Shown here piece after piece: positions 1-7,992 of a stretch of 64,000 nucleotides of DNA (positions are counted from its first letter, which is position 1; the number at the start of each line of letters is the position of its first letter). Where the stretch lies: assembly GCA_013538805.1 (NCBI GenBank), contig JABXGR010000005.1:1-64000 (forward strand), written 5' to 3'. A program made the position numbers and the translations under genes. A model generated the notes under the pieces. It was not told the origin of the DNA and ran no database searches. It saw nothing but the letters and a program-made list of their open reading frames with translations. This DNA comes from Candidatus Nitrosocaldus schleperae. Its GTDB lineage: Archaea; Thermoproteota; Nitrososphaeria; Nitrososphaerales; Nitrosocaldaceae.

Positions 1-194
1 GTAACATCGCCTAGCGTATCAACAAGCATCTTATCCATTCCTCTTGGTCCTAAACTTGTCTTCACTATCTCTGCTACCAACTTTGCTGCTGTTATGTTGT
101 TCCTCTGTGCCTCCCTGCCTCTAGTCTCCTTTGCGCCCTCCTTCAGTATAAGAACTGGTACAGTACCCCCTGCTGTTGTAACTGGTATAGCCAA
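1..194 (-). CDS. Thermosome (group II chaperonin) subunit, N-terminal part
   Basis: The reverse strand encodes the N-terminus of a thermosome subunit; the rest lies beyond the left edge. The reading frame has the motifs [25 protein letters not shown] and the nucleotide-binding [13 protein letters not shown], diagnostic of group II chaperonins, which form a cytosolic ATP-dependent protein-folding ring. The only start in this frame is TTG at 194, directly after an in-frame TGA at 197-195. A GGTGATC sequence just upstream matches the archaeal Shine-Dalgarno core. An upstream ATG (reverse strand, near 221) is out of frame. A TATA-like element (rc TTATAAAT) sits around 229-236. I cannot tell which thermosome paralogue this is. 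Confidence 0.93.
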   Translation of the reverse strand, partial: MAIPVTTAGGTVPVLILKEGAKETRGREAQRNNITAAKLVAEIVKTSLGPRGMDKMLVDTLGDV

Positions 195-250
195 TCAGAT
201 CACCCAGCCCTATCTCATCCATACTCTAATTTATAACTTTTGTAGTGTAC

Positions 251-258
251 TTTAAATA
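251..258 (+). promoter_or_regulatory. TATA box of the rpl44e-rps27e pair
   Basis: TTTAAATA is centred about 26 bases before the ATG at 281, the usual archaeal TATA-to-start distance, so the transcript probably begins at or next to the start codon. A GGAG also lies just before the ATG, so a very short leader is equally possible. Confidence 0.6.
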
Positions 259-280
259 AGAGTGGAGAAGAGGAGAGTAT

Positions 281-559
281 ATGAAGGTTCCAAAGGAGAT
301 AAACACATACTGCCCTAGGTGCAAGAAGCATACAACGCATACAATCTCACTATACAAGAAGGGTAAGGAGAGGGGTACTGCATGGGGTGTTAGGAGGCAT
401 GAGGAGGAGAAGAAGGGTTATGGTGGTCAGAAGTATCCAGAGCAGAAGAGGACAGCAAAGACTACAAAGAAGCAACTCCTCAAGTTCAAGTGCAAGGACT
501 GTGGGTATACACTGCAGAGGTATGGCATAAGGCTTAGGAAGGTTGAGATAGCTACATGA
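281..559 (+). CDS. rpl44e: 50S ribosomal protein L44e
   Basis: This 92-residue basic protein is the archaeal/eukaryotic L44e (eL42) protein of the large ribosomal subunit, near the E site. It has two zinc-binding Cys pairs, CPRC near residues 11-14 and CKDC near residues 71-74, and the conserved central stretch GYGGQKYP. Length is normal. It starts at ATG 281 behind a TATA box and is followed after 19 bases by rps27e, a pairing common in archaea that suggests one transcript. Confidence 0.97.
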   Translation: MKVPKEINTYCPRCKKHTTHTISLYKKGKERGTAWGVRRHEEEKKGYGGQKYPEQKRTAKTTKKQLLKFKCKDCGYTLQRYGIRLRKVEIAT

Positions 560-578
560 TAGTATAGGTGGTTATAAG

Positions 579-779
579 ATGGTTAAGAAGGAGCATATAC
601 TTATACCAGAGCCTAGGAGTGCTTTCATACTTGTAAGATGTAGTAAGTGTAATGCAGAAAGAGTAGTATACTCACACTCAAGCACAAACATAAGGTGTAG
701 GCAGTGCAACTCTCTACTGGTTAAGAGTACTGGTGGGAAGGCAATCATATATGGCGTAGAGGTCAATAGATTTGCTTGA
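579..779 (+). CDS. rps27e: 30S ribosomal protein S27e
   Basis: This 66-residue protein is the zinc-ribbon ribosomal protein S27e of the small subunit. Two Cys pairs are visible: CSKC near residues 21-24 and CRQC near residues 40-43. It follows rpl44e by 19 bases on the same strand and probably shares its transcript. Its 3' end comes within two bases of the end of the convergent cobY gene, leaving no room for a separate terminator. Confidence 0.95.
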   Translation: MVKKEHILIPEPRSAFILVRCSKCNAERVVYSHSSTNIRCRQCNSLLVKSTGGKAIIYGVEVNRFA

Positions 780-780
780 T

Positions 781-1485
781 CTATACAAGGATGTGCTTTA
801 GTGATTCAGCAACCTTCAGATCCTCAACTGTGTTAACGTTAACTGCAACCCTTGCATCATCAAGGATAATATACTCCTCATCTATAATTGCTGGTACCCT
901 TTCAACACCCCTTGTATTGATTACACTAATGCCTGTATAGCATAATGCTGATGCTGAACCCTTGCTCTCTATACACTCATAGCATGATAAGCCTAGTGAG
1001 GTTAGGAATGCCTTGCTGGTCATAACTGCTATCCATGCACTACTGTACATTCCACTACATGCTATCTCAACTATACGCCTCACTATATGCTCATCTAGCA
1101 GTGGGAGGTCTGCTGGTGTTATTAATAGGTTGTAAGATCCATCACAATAACCTTTAGAGGCTAGGATCACTGAGTTAAGATCAGTAACATAACCATCTGC
1201 AGGTGTATCAACCAACATTATCCTGCAGTTACCATATCCTTTACCACTACCACTACCACCAACTCTAATACCATAGTCATATACGTTCACATACTCATCC
1301 ATCAGATACATCTTGGTTCTAATTGTGTTGTTGCTAACTGCAACTATTATAGAATTGAAGCATCTGGAGCGTAGTAGTGCATCTATAACGTATGAGATCA
1401 TAGGTTTACCATTTACCTTGACCAATGGCTTCTCGCCCATTGCAAGCCTAGAGCCCCTTCCTCCAGCCATCACAACTGCAATCAT
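781..1485 (-). CDS. cobY: Adenosylcobinamide-phosphate guanylyltransferase (CobY type)
   Basis: This 234-residue nucleotidyltransferase opens with the nucleotide-binding signature MAGGRGSRLAMGEKPL and continues with VNGKPMISYVIDALL, as in MobA/CobY-type GTP transferases. CobY is the archaeal replacement for CobU: it transfers GMP from GTP to adenosylcobinamide phosphate. The family alone could also fit MobA, but the gene is the last of a five-gene late-cobalamin operon and its start overlaps the end of cobS by four bases, which settles the assignment. A Gly/Ser-rich stretch (GGSGSGKGYG) near residue 80 is likely a lineage-specific loop. Confidence 0.87.
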   Translation of the reverse strand: MIAVVMAGGRGSRLAMGEKPLVKVNGKPMISYVIDALLRSRCFNSIIVAVSNNTIRTKMYLMDEYVNVYDYGIRVGGSGSGKGYGNCRIMLVDTPADGYVTDLNSVILASKGYCDGSYNLLITPADLPLLDEHIVRRIVEIACSGMYSSAWIAVMTSKAFLTSLGLSCYECIESKGSASALCYTGISVINTRGVERVPAIIDEEYIILDDARVAVNVNTVEDLKVAESLKHILV

Positions 1486-2267
1486 ATCATACCACCGATC
1501 ATGAGTAGGGATGCTAGCCTAGATAACTCATTCGTAGCACCAAAGAGATCTCCAGATACGCCACCGAAGTTCCTGTATGCTAGAGCAAGGAGTAGTATTG
1601 CTATAGCAGTAGAGCCTATGATTGCATAAACGCCTATCTGCTCTAATGTAGCATATGCTACACCTACAGTAGTTACTGTTGCTATGATCAGCCTTGACCA
1701 GTTTACACCCTTGCACCCTCTACCTTTCATAGCCCTTACAAATGGTGCACCCATACCCTCCCATGCTACCTTGCCCATGGATGCCTGTAACACCATTGAG
1801 TACTTTGCTATGCACTCACTAGCAACTATTGCTCTTAGCATATTCAAACCATCTAGCATGCTTATTAATGCTATGAAGAGTCCAAGTATGTATATGATGA
1901 GGATGGATGCACCAGCAGCACCTATTGCTGGATCCCTTAATGCCTTAATCTTATCCTCTCTACTACCCTTAGCCATTATCCCATCTGCAAAGTCTGCCAA
2001 GGCATCTGTATGGTGCATGCCAGTTATCACTAGCATCATTGCTATAACTAGCAGTGCAACTACCATCCCATTTGATATGGCAAGTGAGAGTAGGAGTGCT
2101 ACTATGCCTATCACTGCACCTAGAAGTACCCCAATTATAGGGAAGAGGAACATATAACCCGCAATATACTCTATATCGCATGCTTTACGTTTAGGCACAG
2201 GTATTATGCTGAGGAATGATATTAGGGAAGATAGCACATCTATTATACCCATATACCCATCTAACAC
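1482..2267 (-). CDS. cobS: Adenosylcobinamide-GDP ribazoletransferase (cobalamin synthase)
   Basis: This 261-residue polytopic membrane protein joins adenosylcobinamide-GDP and alpha-ribazole to make the cobalamin backbone. Typical CobS features are the motif HTDALADFADGIMAKGSREDKIKALRD split over residues about 86-112 (HxDALAD and the acidic metal/substrate motif), followed by repeated hydrophobic segments. The C-terminal FGGVSGDLFGATNEL is also a CobS hallmark. It is translationally coupled to cobY (four-base overlap) and follows cbiB by five bases. Confidence 0.95.
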   Translation of the reverse strand: MLDGYMGIIDVLSSLISFLSIIPVPKRKACDIEYIAGYMFLFPIIGVLLGAVIGIVALLLSLAISNGMVVALLVIAMMLVITGMHHTDALADFADGIMAKGSREDKIKALRDPAIGAAGASILIIYILGLFIALISMLDGLNMLRAIVASECIAKYSMVLQASMGKVAWEGMGAPFVRAMKGRGCKGVNWSRLIIATVTTVGVAYATLEQIGVYAIIGSTAIAILLLALAYRNFGGVSGDLFGATNELSRLASLLMIGGMI

Positions 2268-2272
2268 CCATG

Positions 2273-3292
2273 CTACAACAATGCATGCACTACAACAAGT
2301 AATGGGAGTACTATGCCTGCTACGAATAACGTGCTGCTTAACTTCATAATCCTTAAAGCAAGCCTACAGTGCTCAAATGTTATAGCCTCTATTCCATCAC
2401 CAAGCCTATAGTAGCCTATCTTCTCTAACCTTACCCTTAATGCTCCAGCAACTACAGACATTGGATAGCCAGAGTTGATGCTTGGTGTCTTATGCCTATC
2501 CCTAAGCATGATCCTTATAGCATTCCTCCAGTCAAGCCCTAACAGCGTGGATGCTAGGATCATCGTTAATGCTGTTAGTCTAGCAGGTATGTAGTTTGCT
2601 ATGGTATCCAACTTTGCAGATGCATAGCCTATCTGCCTATGATATGCATCCCTGTATCCAAGCATTGAGTCAAGGGTGTTTATTGCCCTATATGCTAGTG
2701 CCCCTGCTACTCCAAAGAGTGCATAGTAGAAGAGTGGTGCTGTTATACCATCTACAGTGCTTTCACCTACACTCTCTATAGTTGCTGAGAGTATATGCTC
2801 CTCATCTAGGCTCGATGTATCCCTACCAACTATCATCGATACACTGTACCTTGCCCCTACTATATCGTTATGCATAAGATAGTTTATAACAGCATTAGCA
2901 TGCTCCTCCATAGCCCTTATTGCAAATGTACTCTTCAGCAAGAGTATGGATGCTATGATCATCGCTACCATGTTATTAACCTCTAGCATGGATAATGCAC
3001 TATATGCTAATAGATATACAACTGCAACTAACACTACAGCAAATATTAGACCATTAAAATACTCTCTTCTTGAATTATGCTTCAACCTTGGCTTGAATAG
3101 AGAGATCACTCTACCAATCCATACTGTAGGATGCAACCTTGTTGGATACTCTCCAACGCATAGATCAAGCAAGAGTGCACAAGCAAGTATGATAAGATGC
3201 ATTATGATAGGATGTATTATGAGTTGCTGTATATGTTCAATAAGCATTAGTACTTGCTGCAAGAGTTGAAGTAACTCCATACCATCAACCAT
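2273..3292 (-). CDS. cbiB: Adenosylcobinamide-phosphate synthase (CbiB/CobD)
   Basis: This 339-residue integral membrane protein attaches the aminopropanol phosphate arm to adenosylcobyric acid. The N-terminal LLLDLCVGEYPTRLHPTVWIG matches the family signature (D-x2-x-G-(D/E)-P-x2-x-H-P-V-x-x-(I/M)-G), and GRDTSSLDE near residue 155 plus STVDGITAPLFYYALFG near residue 180 are typical. Several transmembrane helices are evident. The first about 30 residues form an additional hydrophobic segment; a later start is possible. It overlaps the end of the cobQ-like gene by eight bases. Confidence 0.93.
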   Translation of the reverse strand: MVDGMELLQLLQQVLMLIEHIQQLIIHPIIMHLIILACALLLDLCVGEYPTRLHPTVWIGRVISLFKPRLKHNSRREYFNGLIFAVVLVAVVYLLAYSALSMLEVNNMVAMIIASILLLKSTFAIRAMEEHANAVINYLMHNDIVGARYSVSMIVGRDTSSLDEEHILSATIESVGESTVDGITAPLFYYALFGVAGALAYRAINTLDSMLGYRDAYHRQIGYASAKLDTIANYIPARLTALTMILASTLLGLDWRNAIRIMLRDRHKTPSINSGYPMSVVAGALRVRLEKIGYYRLGDGIEAITFEHCRLALRIMKLSSTLFVAGIVLPLLVVVHALL

Positions 3293-4163
3293 CCCTAATA
3301 TCCAGTATCCTCATCACCTCATCCATCACAATACTACTCTTTACAACCTTGCTCAATCTATCTATCATCATATCCAGATTATTGTTGTTGTAGTAGTATG
3401 TTCCATTCCCTGTTAATACGCTAGCACTTCCATGACCCTTCCTGCTAGATAATGAGTCCTCCTCAGGTAGTACAAGATCATCTATGAATGGCACAACTCC
3501 AAATATCCTCTTACCACTCATCCTCTCAAACCTTGATAACGCCCAAGTAAGTATAGATACATCGCCCCTGAACTTGTTTATTATGAACCCTCTAACTAGG
3601 TCCCTCTCCCTTCTCTTGAGAAGTGCAAGTGTGCCTATCATGCTAGCAAAACATCCCCCTCTATCTATATCTGCAACTATAAGCACTGGTGCATTTATAG
3701 CCTCTGCAAGCCTCATGTTTGCTATATCATACCTTGCTATGTTGATCTCAGCAGGGCTACCAGCACCCTCTATGAGCACAACATCACAGTAAGAGGCTAG
3801 ATGTTGAAGGGATGATAGCACTATCCTTAAGCCCTTACTTATGGCAAACCTATAGTAATCCTTTGCATGCATAACCTTGTACTCCTTGCCTAGGATTACA
3901 ACACTGCTCTTGTACTCACCTAGAGGCTTTAGGAGTATTGGGTTCATATGCACATCTGGCTCAACCCTTGCAGCTAATGCTTGTAGTGCTTGGGCATTAG
4001 CCATCTCTAGCCCATCCTTGGTTACATACACGTTAGAGGACATATTCTGTGCCTTGAATGGCATAACCTTATAGCCTAGATCTGCAAGTATCCTGCAAAG
4101 TGCTGTTACCATAATACTCTTTCCAGCACTTGATGCTGTACCCTGTATCATTATGCACCTCAT
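3285..4163 (-). CDS. cobQ: Cobyric acid synthase, synthetase domain only (no GATase domain)
   Basis: This 292-residue protein is clearly the N-terminal half of CobQ/CbiP, which amidates four carboxylates of adenosylcobyrinic a,c-diamide. It has the modified P-loop GTASSAGKS (residues about 8-16), FKAQNMSSN, PILLKPLGEYKS, IEGAGSPAEIN, DIDRGGCFA and GVVPFIDDL. Family members are usually about 480-500 residues because a class I glutamine amidotransferase domain follows. That domain is absent; the protein ends in a short Asn-rich linker and one helix, and cbiB begins at once with an eight-base overlap, so this is not a frameshift artefact at the 3' end. It must use free ammonia or a separate amidotransferase; a stand-alone one lies at 22002-22577, but any partnership is inference. 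Confidence 0.88.
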   Translation of the reverse strand: MRCIMIQGTASSAGKSIMVTALCRILADLGYKVMPFKAQNMSSNVYVTKDGLEMANAQALQALAARVEPDVHMNPILLKPLGEYKSSVVILGKEYKVMHAKDYYRFAISKGLRIVLSSLQHLASYCDVVLIEGAGSPAEINIARYDIANMRLAEAINAPVLIVADIDRGGCFASMIGTLALLKRRERDLVRGFIINKFRGDVSILTWALSRFERMSGKRIFGVVPFIDDLVLPEEDSLSSRKGHGSASVLTGNGTYYYNNNNLDMMIDRLSKVVKSSIVMDEVMRILDIRDG

Positions 4164-4233
4164 CTATCTCACCATCTCCACCATCTCATCCACCCTACCT
4201 TGCTATTCTTCATTACTCATCAGTTTTCACTCA

Positions 4234-5355
4234 TCATCTCTTCAATACAGCCTCCATAGCATCTATAAGAAGTTCATTATCATCCCTAAGCCTAGATGCA
4301 ACCCTGATATACCTCCCATCATCTAACCCAAAGAAGTTGCTACAATCCCTTACAATTATCCCTTTAAGCAGTAGCATATCCCTAAGTGCAGTTGAGTTGA
4401 TCCCTTCAGGGGTCTTGATGAGTAAGAAGTTAACATCTGACCTTAATGGGGAATAGCCTATACTCTCAACTCTATCATGTATGTAATCTCTCTCTCTTGC
4501 AAGTAATGCTCTACACATCTCAACATACTCTATATCCTTCAATGCCTCTACCCCTGCAACCTCTGCTAGTGCATTTATACTCCATGGTACCTTTGCATCT
4601 GCAAGAATACCTGCAAGTCTTGAGTTTGTTACACAGTAGCCTATCCTAAGCCCTGCAAGCCCAAATGCCTTGGTCAAAGACCGCAAGACTATAAGGTTAT
4701 TGAACTCCTCAACATACCTTGCAAGTGAGCAGTCTATGCTTGAGAACTCCATGAAGCACTCATCAAGCACAACCATAACCCCTTCATTGTACGCCTCTTC
4801 AACCAGTCTCAGCAGCAACCTTCTCTCTACTGTTAAGCCTGTAGGGTTGTTTGGGTTGCATATGAAGAGTAGTTTTGCCCCATGCATATACCCATCCAGC
4901 ATGTTGAGATGCTCATCCTTGAATGTAAACCCATTGAGCATCATATGCTCAACAACTGCAGAGTTCTTTAGTGATGCACGCTCATACTCAGAGAATGTTG
5001 GCTCTACTATAAGCACTCTATCACCTTCATCAATGAGTGCATCTGCTATAAGGTATATCAACTCGCTACTCCCATTACCAGCAACTATGCATCCATCATC
5101 AACTCCAATGTACTCTGCTGCTGCCATCCTTAGCCTCCTAGCGCTATTATCTGGATACTCTGCTATAGCATCTATACCCTTGATTATAGCCTCCTTTACC
5201 CTTGGTGATGGGCCAAATGGATTAACGCTTGTACTGAAGTCTATTAGAGTTGGGATGCTGAAGGATTGATCTATGTAATGCTTGCCTCCATGAACTATGC
5301 TCTTCATTGCAAGTATTCCTGGCTTGATATTGGCTAAACCATCCAACGATGCCAT
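4234..5355 (-). CDS. cobD: L-threonine-O-3-phosphate decarboxylase (CobD, PLP-dependent)
   Basis: This 373-residue class I/II aminotransferase-fold enzyme makes (R)-1-amino-2-propanol phosphate for the cobalamin side chain. Visible motifs are DFSTSVNPFGPSP, GNGSSELIYLIADAL, CNPNNPTGLT (PLP contact) and SLTKAFGLAGLRIGY, with the Schiff-base Lys in SLTK. HisC is a close relative, but the FSTSVNPFGP opening and the position at the head of a cobalamin operon favour CobD. It is the first operon gene. On the reverse strand a TATA-like CTAAATAG near 5377-5385 sits about 26 bases before the ATG at 5355, implying a leaderless mRNA. It is divergent from asd. Confidence 0.88.
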   Translation of the reverse strand: MASLDGLANIKPGILAMKSIVHGGKHYIDQSFSIPTLIDFSTSVNPFGPSPRVKEAIIKGIDAIAEYPDNSARRLRMAAAEYIGVDDGCIVAGNGSSELIYLIADALIDEGDRVLIVEPTFSEYERASLKNSAVVEHMMLNGFTFKDEHLNMLDGYMHGAKLLFICNPNNPTGLTVERRLLLRLVEEAYNEGVMVVLDECFMEFSSIDCSLARYVEEFNNLIVLRSLTKAFGLAGLRIGYCVTNSRLAGILADAKVPWSINALAEVAGVEALKDIEYVEMCRALLARERDYIHDRVESIGYSPLRSDVNFLLIKTPEGINSTALRDMLLLKGIIVRDCSNFFGLDDGRYIRVASRLRDDNELLIDAMEAVLKR

Positions 5356-5434
5356 GCTGCTTATATCCCATAAGTACTATTTAGGTTTGCTCAATGAGGC
5401 ATTAACATAAATAGCACTTCTACAGAGAGATGCC

Positions 5435-6511
5435 ATGCTCAAGGTAGCGATAATAGGGGCAACTGGAGTTGTAGGACAAGAGTTCATAGTTGCGCTAGAT
5501 GAGCATCCATGGTTCAAGGTTGAGGCTATAGTAGCATCTGAACGCTCTGCAGGGAAGAGGTATGTAGATGCATTGAGGGATAGCAGTACTGGGATACTTA
5601 AGTGGCATCAACGCAAGGCTATACCAGACTATGCTAGAGATATGGTGGTTAATAGCATCAATGAGATCAATGCTAAAGATTACGATCTTATATTCACAGC
5701 AGTTGAGAGCGATGATGCCAAGGTTATAGAGCCAAAGTTGGCTGAACATACTCCAGTGATAAGTACTGCAGCAGCATTCAGGTATGAGCCAGATGTACCA
5801 ATACTCATACCAGGGGTTAACGATGAGCATGCTGAACTACTAGATGTGCAGAGGAAGAGGAGAGGTTGGCAAGGGTTCATAGCACCATTACCAAACTGCA
5901 CAACCACAGGCTTAGCAATAACACTCAAACCCATAATGGATGAGTTTGGTATAGAGAGGGTTATAATGACATCCCTTCAAGCAGTATCAGGAGCAGGTAG
6001 GAGTCCAGGGGTTGCTGCCCTAGACATATTCGATAACATAATACCATTCATACCAAAGGAGGAGGAGAAGGTGCAGGTAGAGGCAAAGAAGATACTTGGC
6101 AGGTTCATGGATGGGAGGATAGATGATGCCAAGTTCAAGGTTAGTTGTACATGCACAAGGGTACCAGTTATAGATGGGCATACAGAGTGTGCATTTGTAG
6201 AGACAAGCAAGAGATGCGAGCCAGATGATGTGAAGAATGCAATGTTGAACTACTCTAAACATGTTAGCATAAAGGATCTACCATCTGCACCAGAGGATTA
6301 CATAATAGTGCATGATGATCCAAGTAGACCACAACCAAGGCTTGATAGAGATGTTAATGATGGTATGAGCACAATAGTAGGAAGGATAAGGAAGGATACT
6401 GCATTTGAGAATGGTGTGAAGTACGTTCTTCTCTCCCATAACGAGAAGATGGGTTCAGCAAAGGGCGCAGTACTACTAGCAGAGATGTTGAAGGTTAAAG
6501 AACTCCTCTAA
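5435..6511 (+). CDS. asd: Aspartate-semialdehyde dehydrogenase family (Asd or malonyl-CoA reductase-like)
   Basis: This 358-residue NADP-dependent dehydrogenase starts with the Rossmann motif GATGVVGQEF and has the active-site Cys155 in PLPNCTTTGLA, plus SLQAVSGAGRSPG and CTCTRVPVIDGHTE. These are archaeal Asd features; Asd reduces aspartyl phosphate on the route to Lys, Thr and Met. The malonyl-CoA reductase of Sulfolobales is an Asd paralogue, and this genome has a 4-hydroxybutyrate-cycle enzyme, so a malonyl-CoA or succinyl-CoA reductase role cannot be excluded from sequence alone. A TATA-like ATAAATAG near 5406 precedes the ATG by about 26 bases, so it is probably leaderless. Confidence 0.85.
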   Translation: MLKVAIIGATGVVGQEFIVALDEHPWFKVEAIVASERSAGKRYVDALRDSSTGILKWHQRKAIPDYARDMVVNSINEINAKDYDLIFTAVESDDAKVIEPKLAEHTPVISTAAAFRYEPDVPILIPGVNDEHAELLDVQRKRRGWQGFIAPLPNCTTTGLAITLKPIMDEFGIERVIMTSLQAVSGAGRSPGVAALDIFDNIIPFIPKEEEKVQVEAKKILGRFMDGRIDDAKFKVSCTCTRVPVIDGHTECAFVETSKRCEPDDVKNAMLNYSKHVSIKDLPSAPEDYIIVHDDPSRPQPRLDRDVNDGMSTIVGRIRKDTAFENGVKYVLLSHNEKMGSAKGAVLLAEMLKVKELL

Positions 6512-6556
6512 GGCTATCAGCATTGTATAAGAAATAAGTTTATTAACTAGTATCCC

Positions 6557-6569
6557 CTAAATAATTTAG
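6557..6569. promoter_or_regulatory. Palindrome upstream of the Lrp gene
   Basis: CTAAAT-A-ATTTAG is a perfect 13-base palindrome ending seven bases before the ATG of the Lrp-type gene. A TATA-like GTTTATTAA lies around 6538-6546, so the palindrome would fall close to the transcription start, a usual place for Lrp autorepression. It could instead be an AT-rich chance match or part of the core promoter. Confidence 0.4.
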
Positions 6570-6575
6570 ATAGCT

Positions 6576-7052
6576 ATGCCCAAAATAGATGAATTAGATA
6601 TGAAGATATTGGGTGAACTGGTCAAGGATGCCAGCATCTCAGTACCTAGACTAAGTAAGAAGATAGATGTCAATGCATCAGTAATCTACAGTAGGATAAA
6701 GAGGCTCATCAAGTTAGGGCTGATAAAGAAGTATACCGTAATAGTCAATGAGGAGATGCTCGGCTACAATGTCAAGGCAGTTACAGGTATAAACATGGAC
6801 TCAAAGATGAGGGATAGCGTAATCTCAGGGCTTATGAAGATACCAGAGGTTAGGGAGATAGCAGAGGTTACAGGTAGGTTCGATATACTCGTTACTCTAA
6901 CAGCAAAGACGCTAGATGAGATCCATCACATAGTATCTGATAAGATAGGCAGGCTGGATGGTGTGCAGAGGACAGAGACATTCATAGAGATGAAGAGAAC
7001 TATAAAGGAGCCAACCTTCTCAGAGGTTGTTCTACCACTAGTTACAAAGTAA
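6576..7052 (+). CDS. Lrp/AsnC family transcriptional regulator
   Basis: This 158-residue protein has an N-terminal winged helix-turn-helix (DELDMKILGELVKDASISVPRLSKKIDVNASVIYSRIKRL in outline, residues 5-45) and a C-terminal RAM/AsnC ligand domain with AVTGINMD and EVTGRFDILVTL. Such proteins form octamers and sense amino acids or other metabolites. Its ligand cannot be read from the sequence. It sits after asd and before ctaB on the same strand, but gaps of 64 and 49 bases and its own upstream palindrome suggest its own promoter. Confidence 0.93.
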   Translation: MPKIDELDMKILGELVKDASISVPRLSKKIDVNASVIYSRIKRLIKLGLIKKYTVIVNEEMLGYNVKAVTGINMDSKMRDSVISGLMKIPEVREIAEVTGRFDILVTLTAKTLDEIHHIVSDKIGRLDGVQRTETFIEMKRTIKEPTFSEVVLPLVTK

Positions 7053-7101
7053 TACTATAAATAAGATCCAGAAGCCATAAGAGTAAGAGTGAGGACAGCA
7101 G

Positions 7102-7989
7102 TTGTTGCTTAAGAGTGGGGTAGGATACAGTGTAAGGAATTACTGGGAGGTAACAAAGCCAAAGATATGGTACCTGCTACTCTTCACAGCATTGGCATCT
7201 GCAGTTATAGCATCAAGGATAAGTGGTGTTGATGCTGATATAGCAACATGGATACTGCTTCTAGCATCTGTTACTGCAGGCTCTGCTGGTGCAAATACTG
7301 TATCAAGTTACATAGATAGGGATATAGATGTGTTGATGGAGAGGACAAAGCATAGACCGATTCCAAGCAAGAGGATAGATGCGAAGCATGCACTGTATTA
7401 TGGGCTTATCCTAATAGCAATAGCAATGGTAACAGCAGGTATGATAAATCCATATGCCTTTATGTTAATGGCATTAGGCGTATTTGATTATGTAATAGTG
7501 TACAGCAAGTTATTGAAGAGGAGGAGTAGAGCAAATATAGTGCTTGGAGGATTCTCTGGGGGCATGCCAGCACTAATAGGCTATGTATCAATAACACTAG
7601 CATATATAGAGGTTGGTATCATGCTTGCTCTACTTGTCTTCCTATGGATACCCATGCATATATGGAGCCTAGCACTAAGGCTGAGAGAAGATTATAGGAG
7701 GGCAAATGTACCCATGCTCCCAGTTGTTAATAGCATGAGTACATCAACTAGGATCATTGCTGCTACAACATTGCTCATGGTAGCATTCAGCATTGCATTG
7801 GCATATACAGGGTACTTTGGGTATATTTACCTTGTAGTAGCAGGGGTTAGTGGTGCTATAGTAACTGCTATGAGCATACAACTACTCCTTAGGCCAGATG
7901 AGGGTAAGGCGTGGAGGCTCTTCAAGTTCTCAAGTCCTTATCTTACAGTGCTATTCATAGCAATGATGGTTGATGTACTGATAATGTAA
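7102..7989 (+). CDS. ctaB: Protoheme IX farnesyltransferase (heme O synthase)
   Basis: This 295-residue UbiA-superfamily membrane protein transfers farnesyl to heme b to make heme O for terminal oxidases. The first prenyl-diphosphate motif is NTVSSYIDRDIDVLMERTKHRP and the second region is DYVIVYSKLLKRRSRANIVLGG with the G-rich tail, both as in CtaB/CyoE; about nine hydrophobic segments are visible. Start: TTG at 7102 (TTG also at 7105) behind a GTGAGGA ribosome-binding-like site; no ATG fits. UbiA enzymes for other lipids share the fold, but the ERTKHRP motif points to heme. It converges with the RTX-like gene with only three bases between them. Confidence 0.87.
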   Translation: MLLKSGVGYSVRNYWEVTKPKIWYLLLFTALASAVIASRISGVDADIATWILLLASVTAGSAGANTVSSYIDRDIDVLMERTKHRPIPSKRIDAKHALYYGLILIAIAMVTAGMINPYAFMLMALGVFDYVIVYSKLLKRRSRANIVLGGFSGGMPALIGYVSITLAYIEVGIMLALLVFLWIPMHIWSLALRLREDYRRANVPMLPVVNSMSTSTRIIAATTLLMVAFSIALAYTGYFGYIYLVVAGVSGAIVTAMSIQLLLRPDEGKAWRLFKFSSPYLTVLFIAMMVDVLIM

Positions 7990-7992
7990 TTA

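Noticed and set aside
1684-2157. Open frame of 157 residues on the + strand
   Set aside because: Shadow of cobS; the reverse frame has clear cobalamin synthase motifs.
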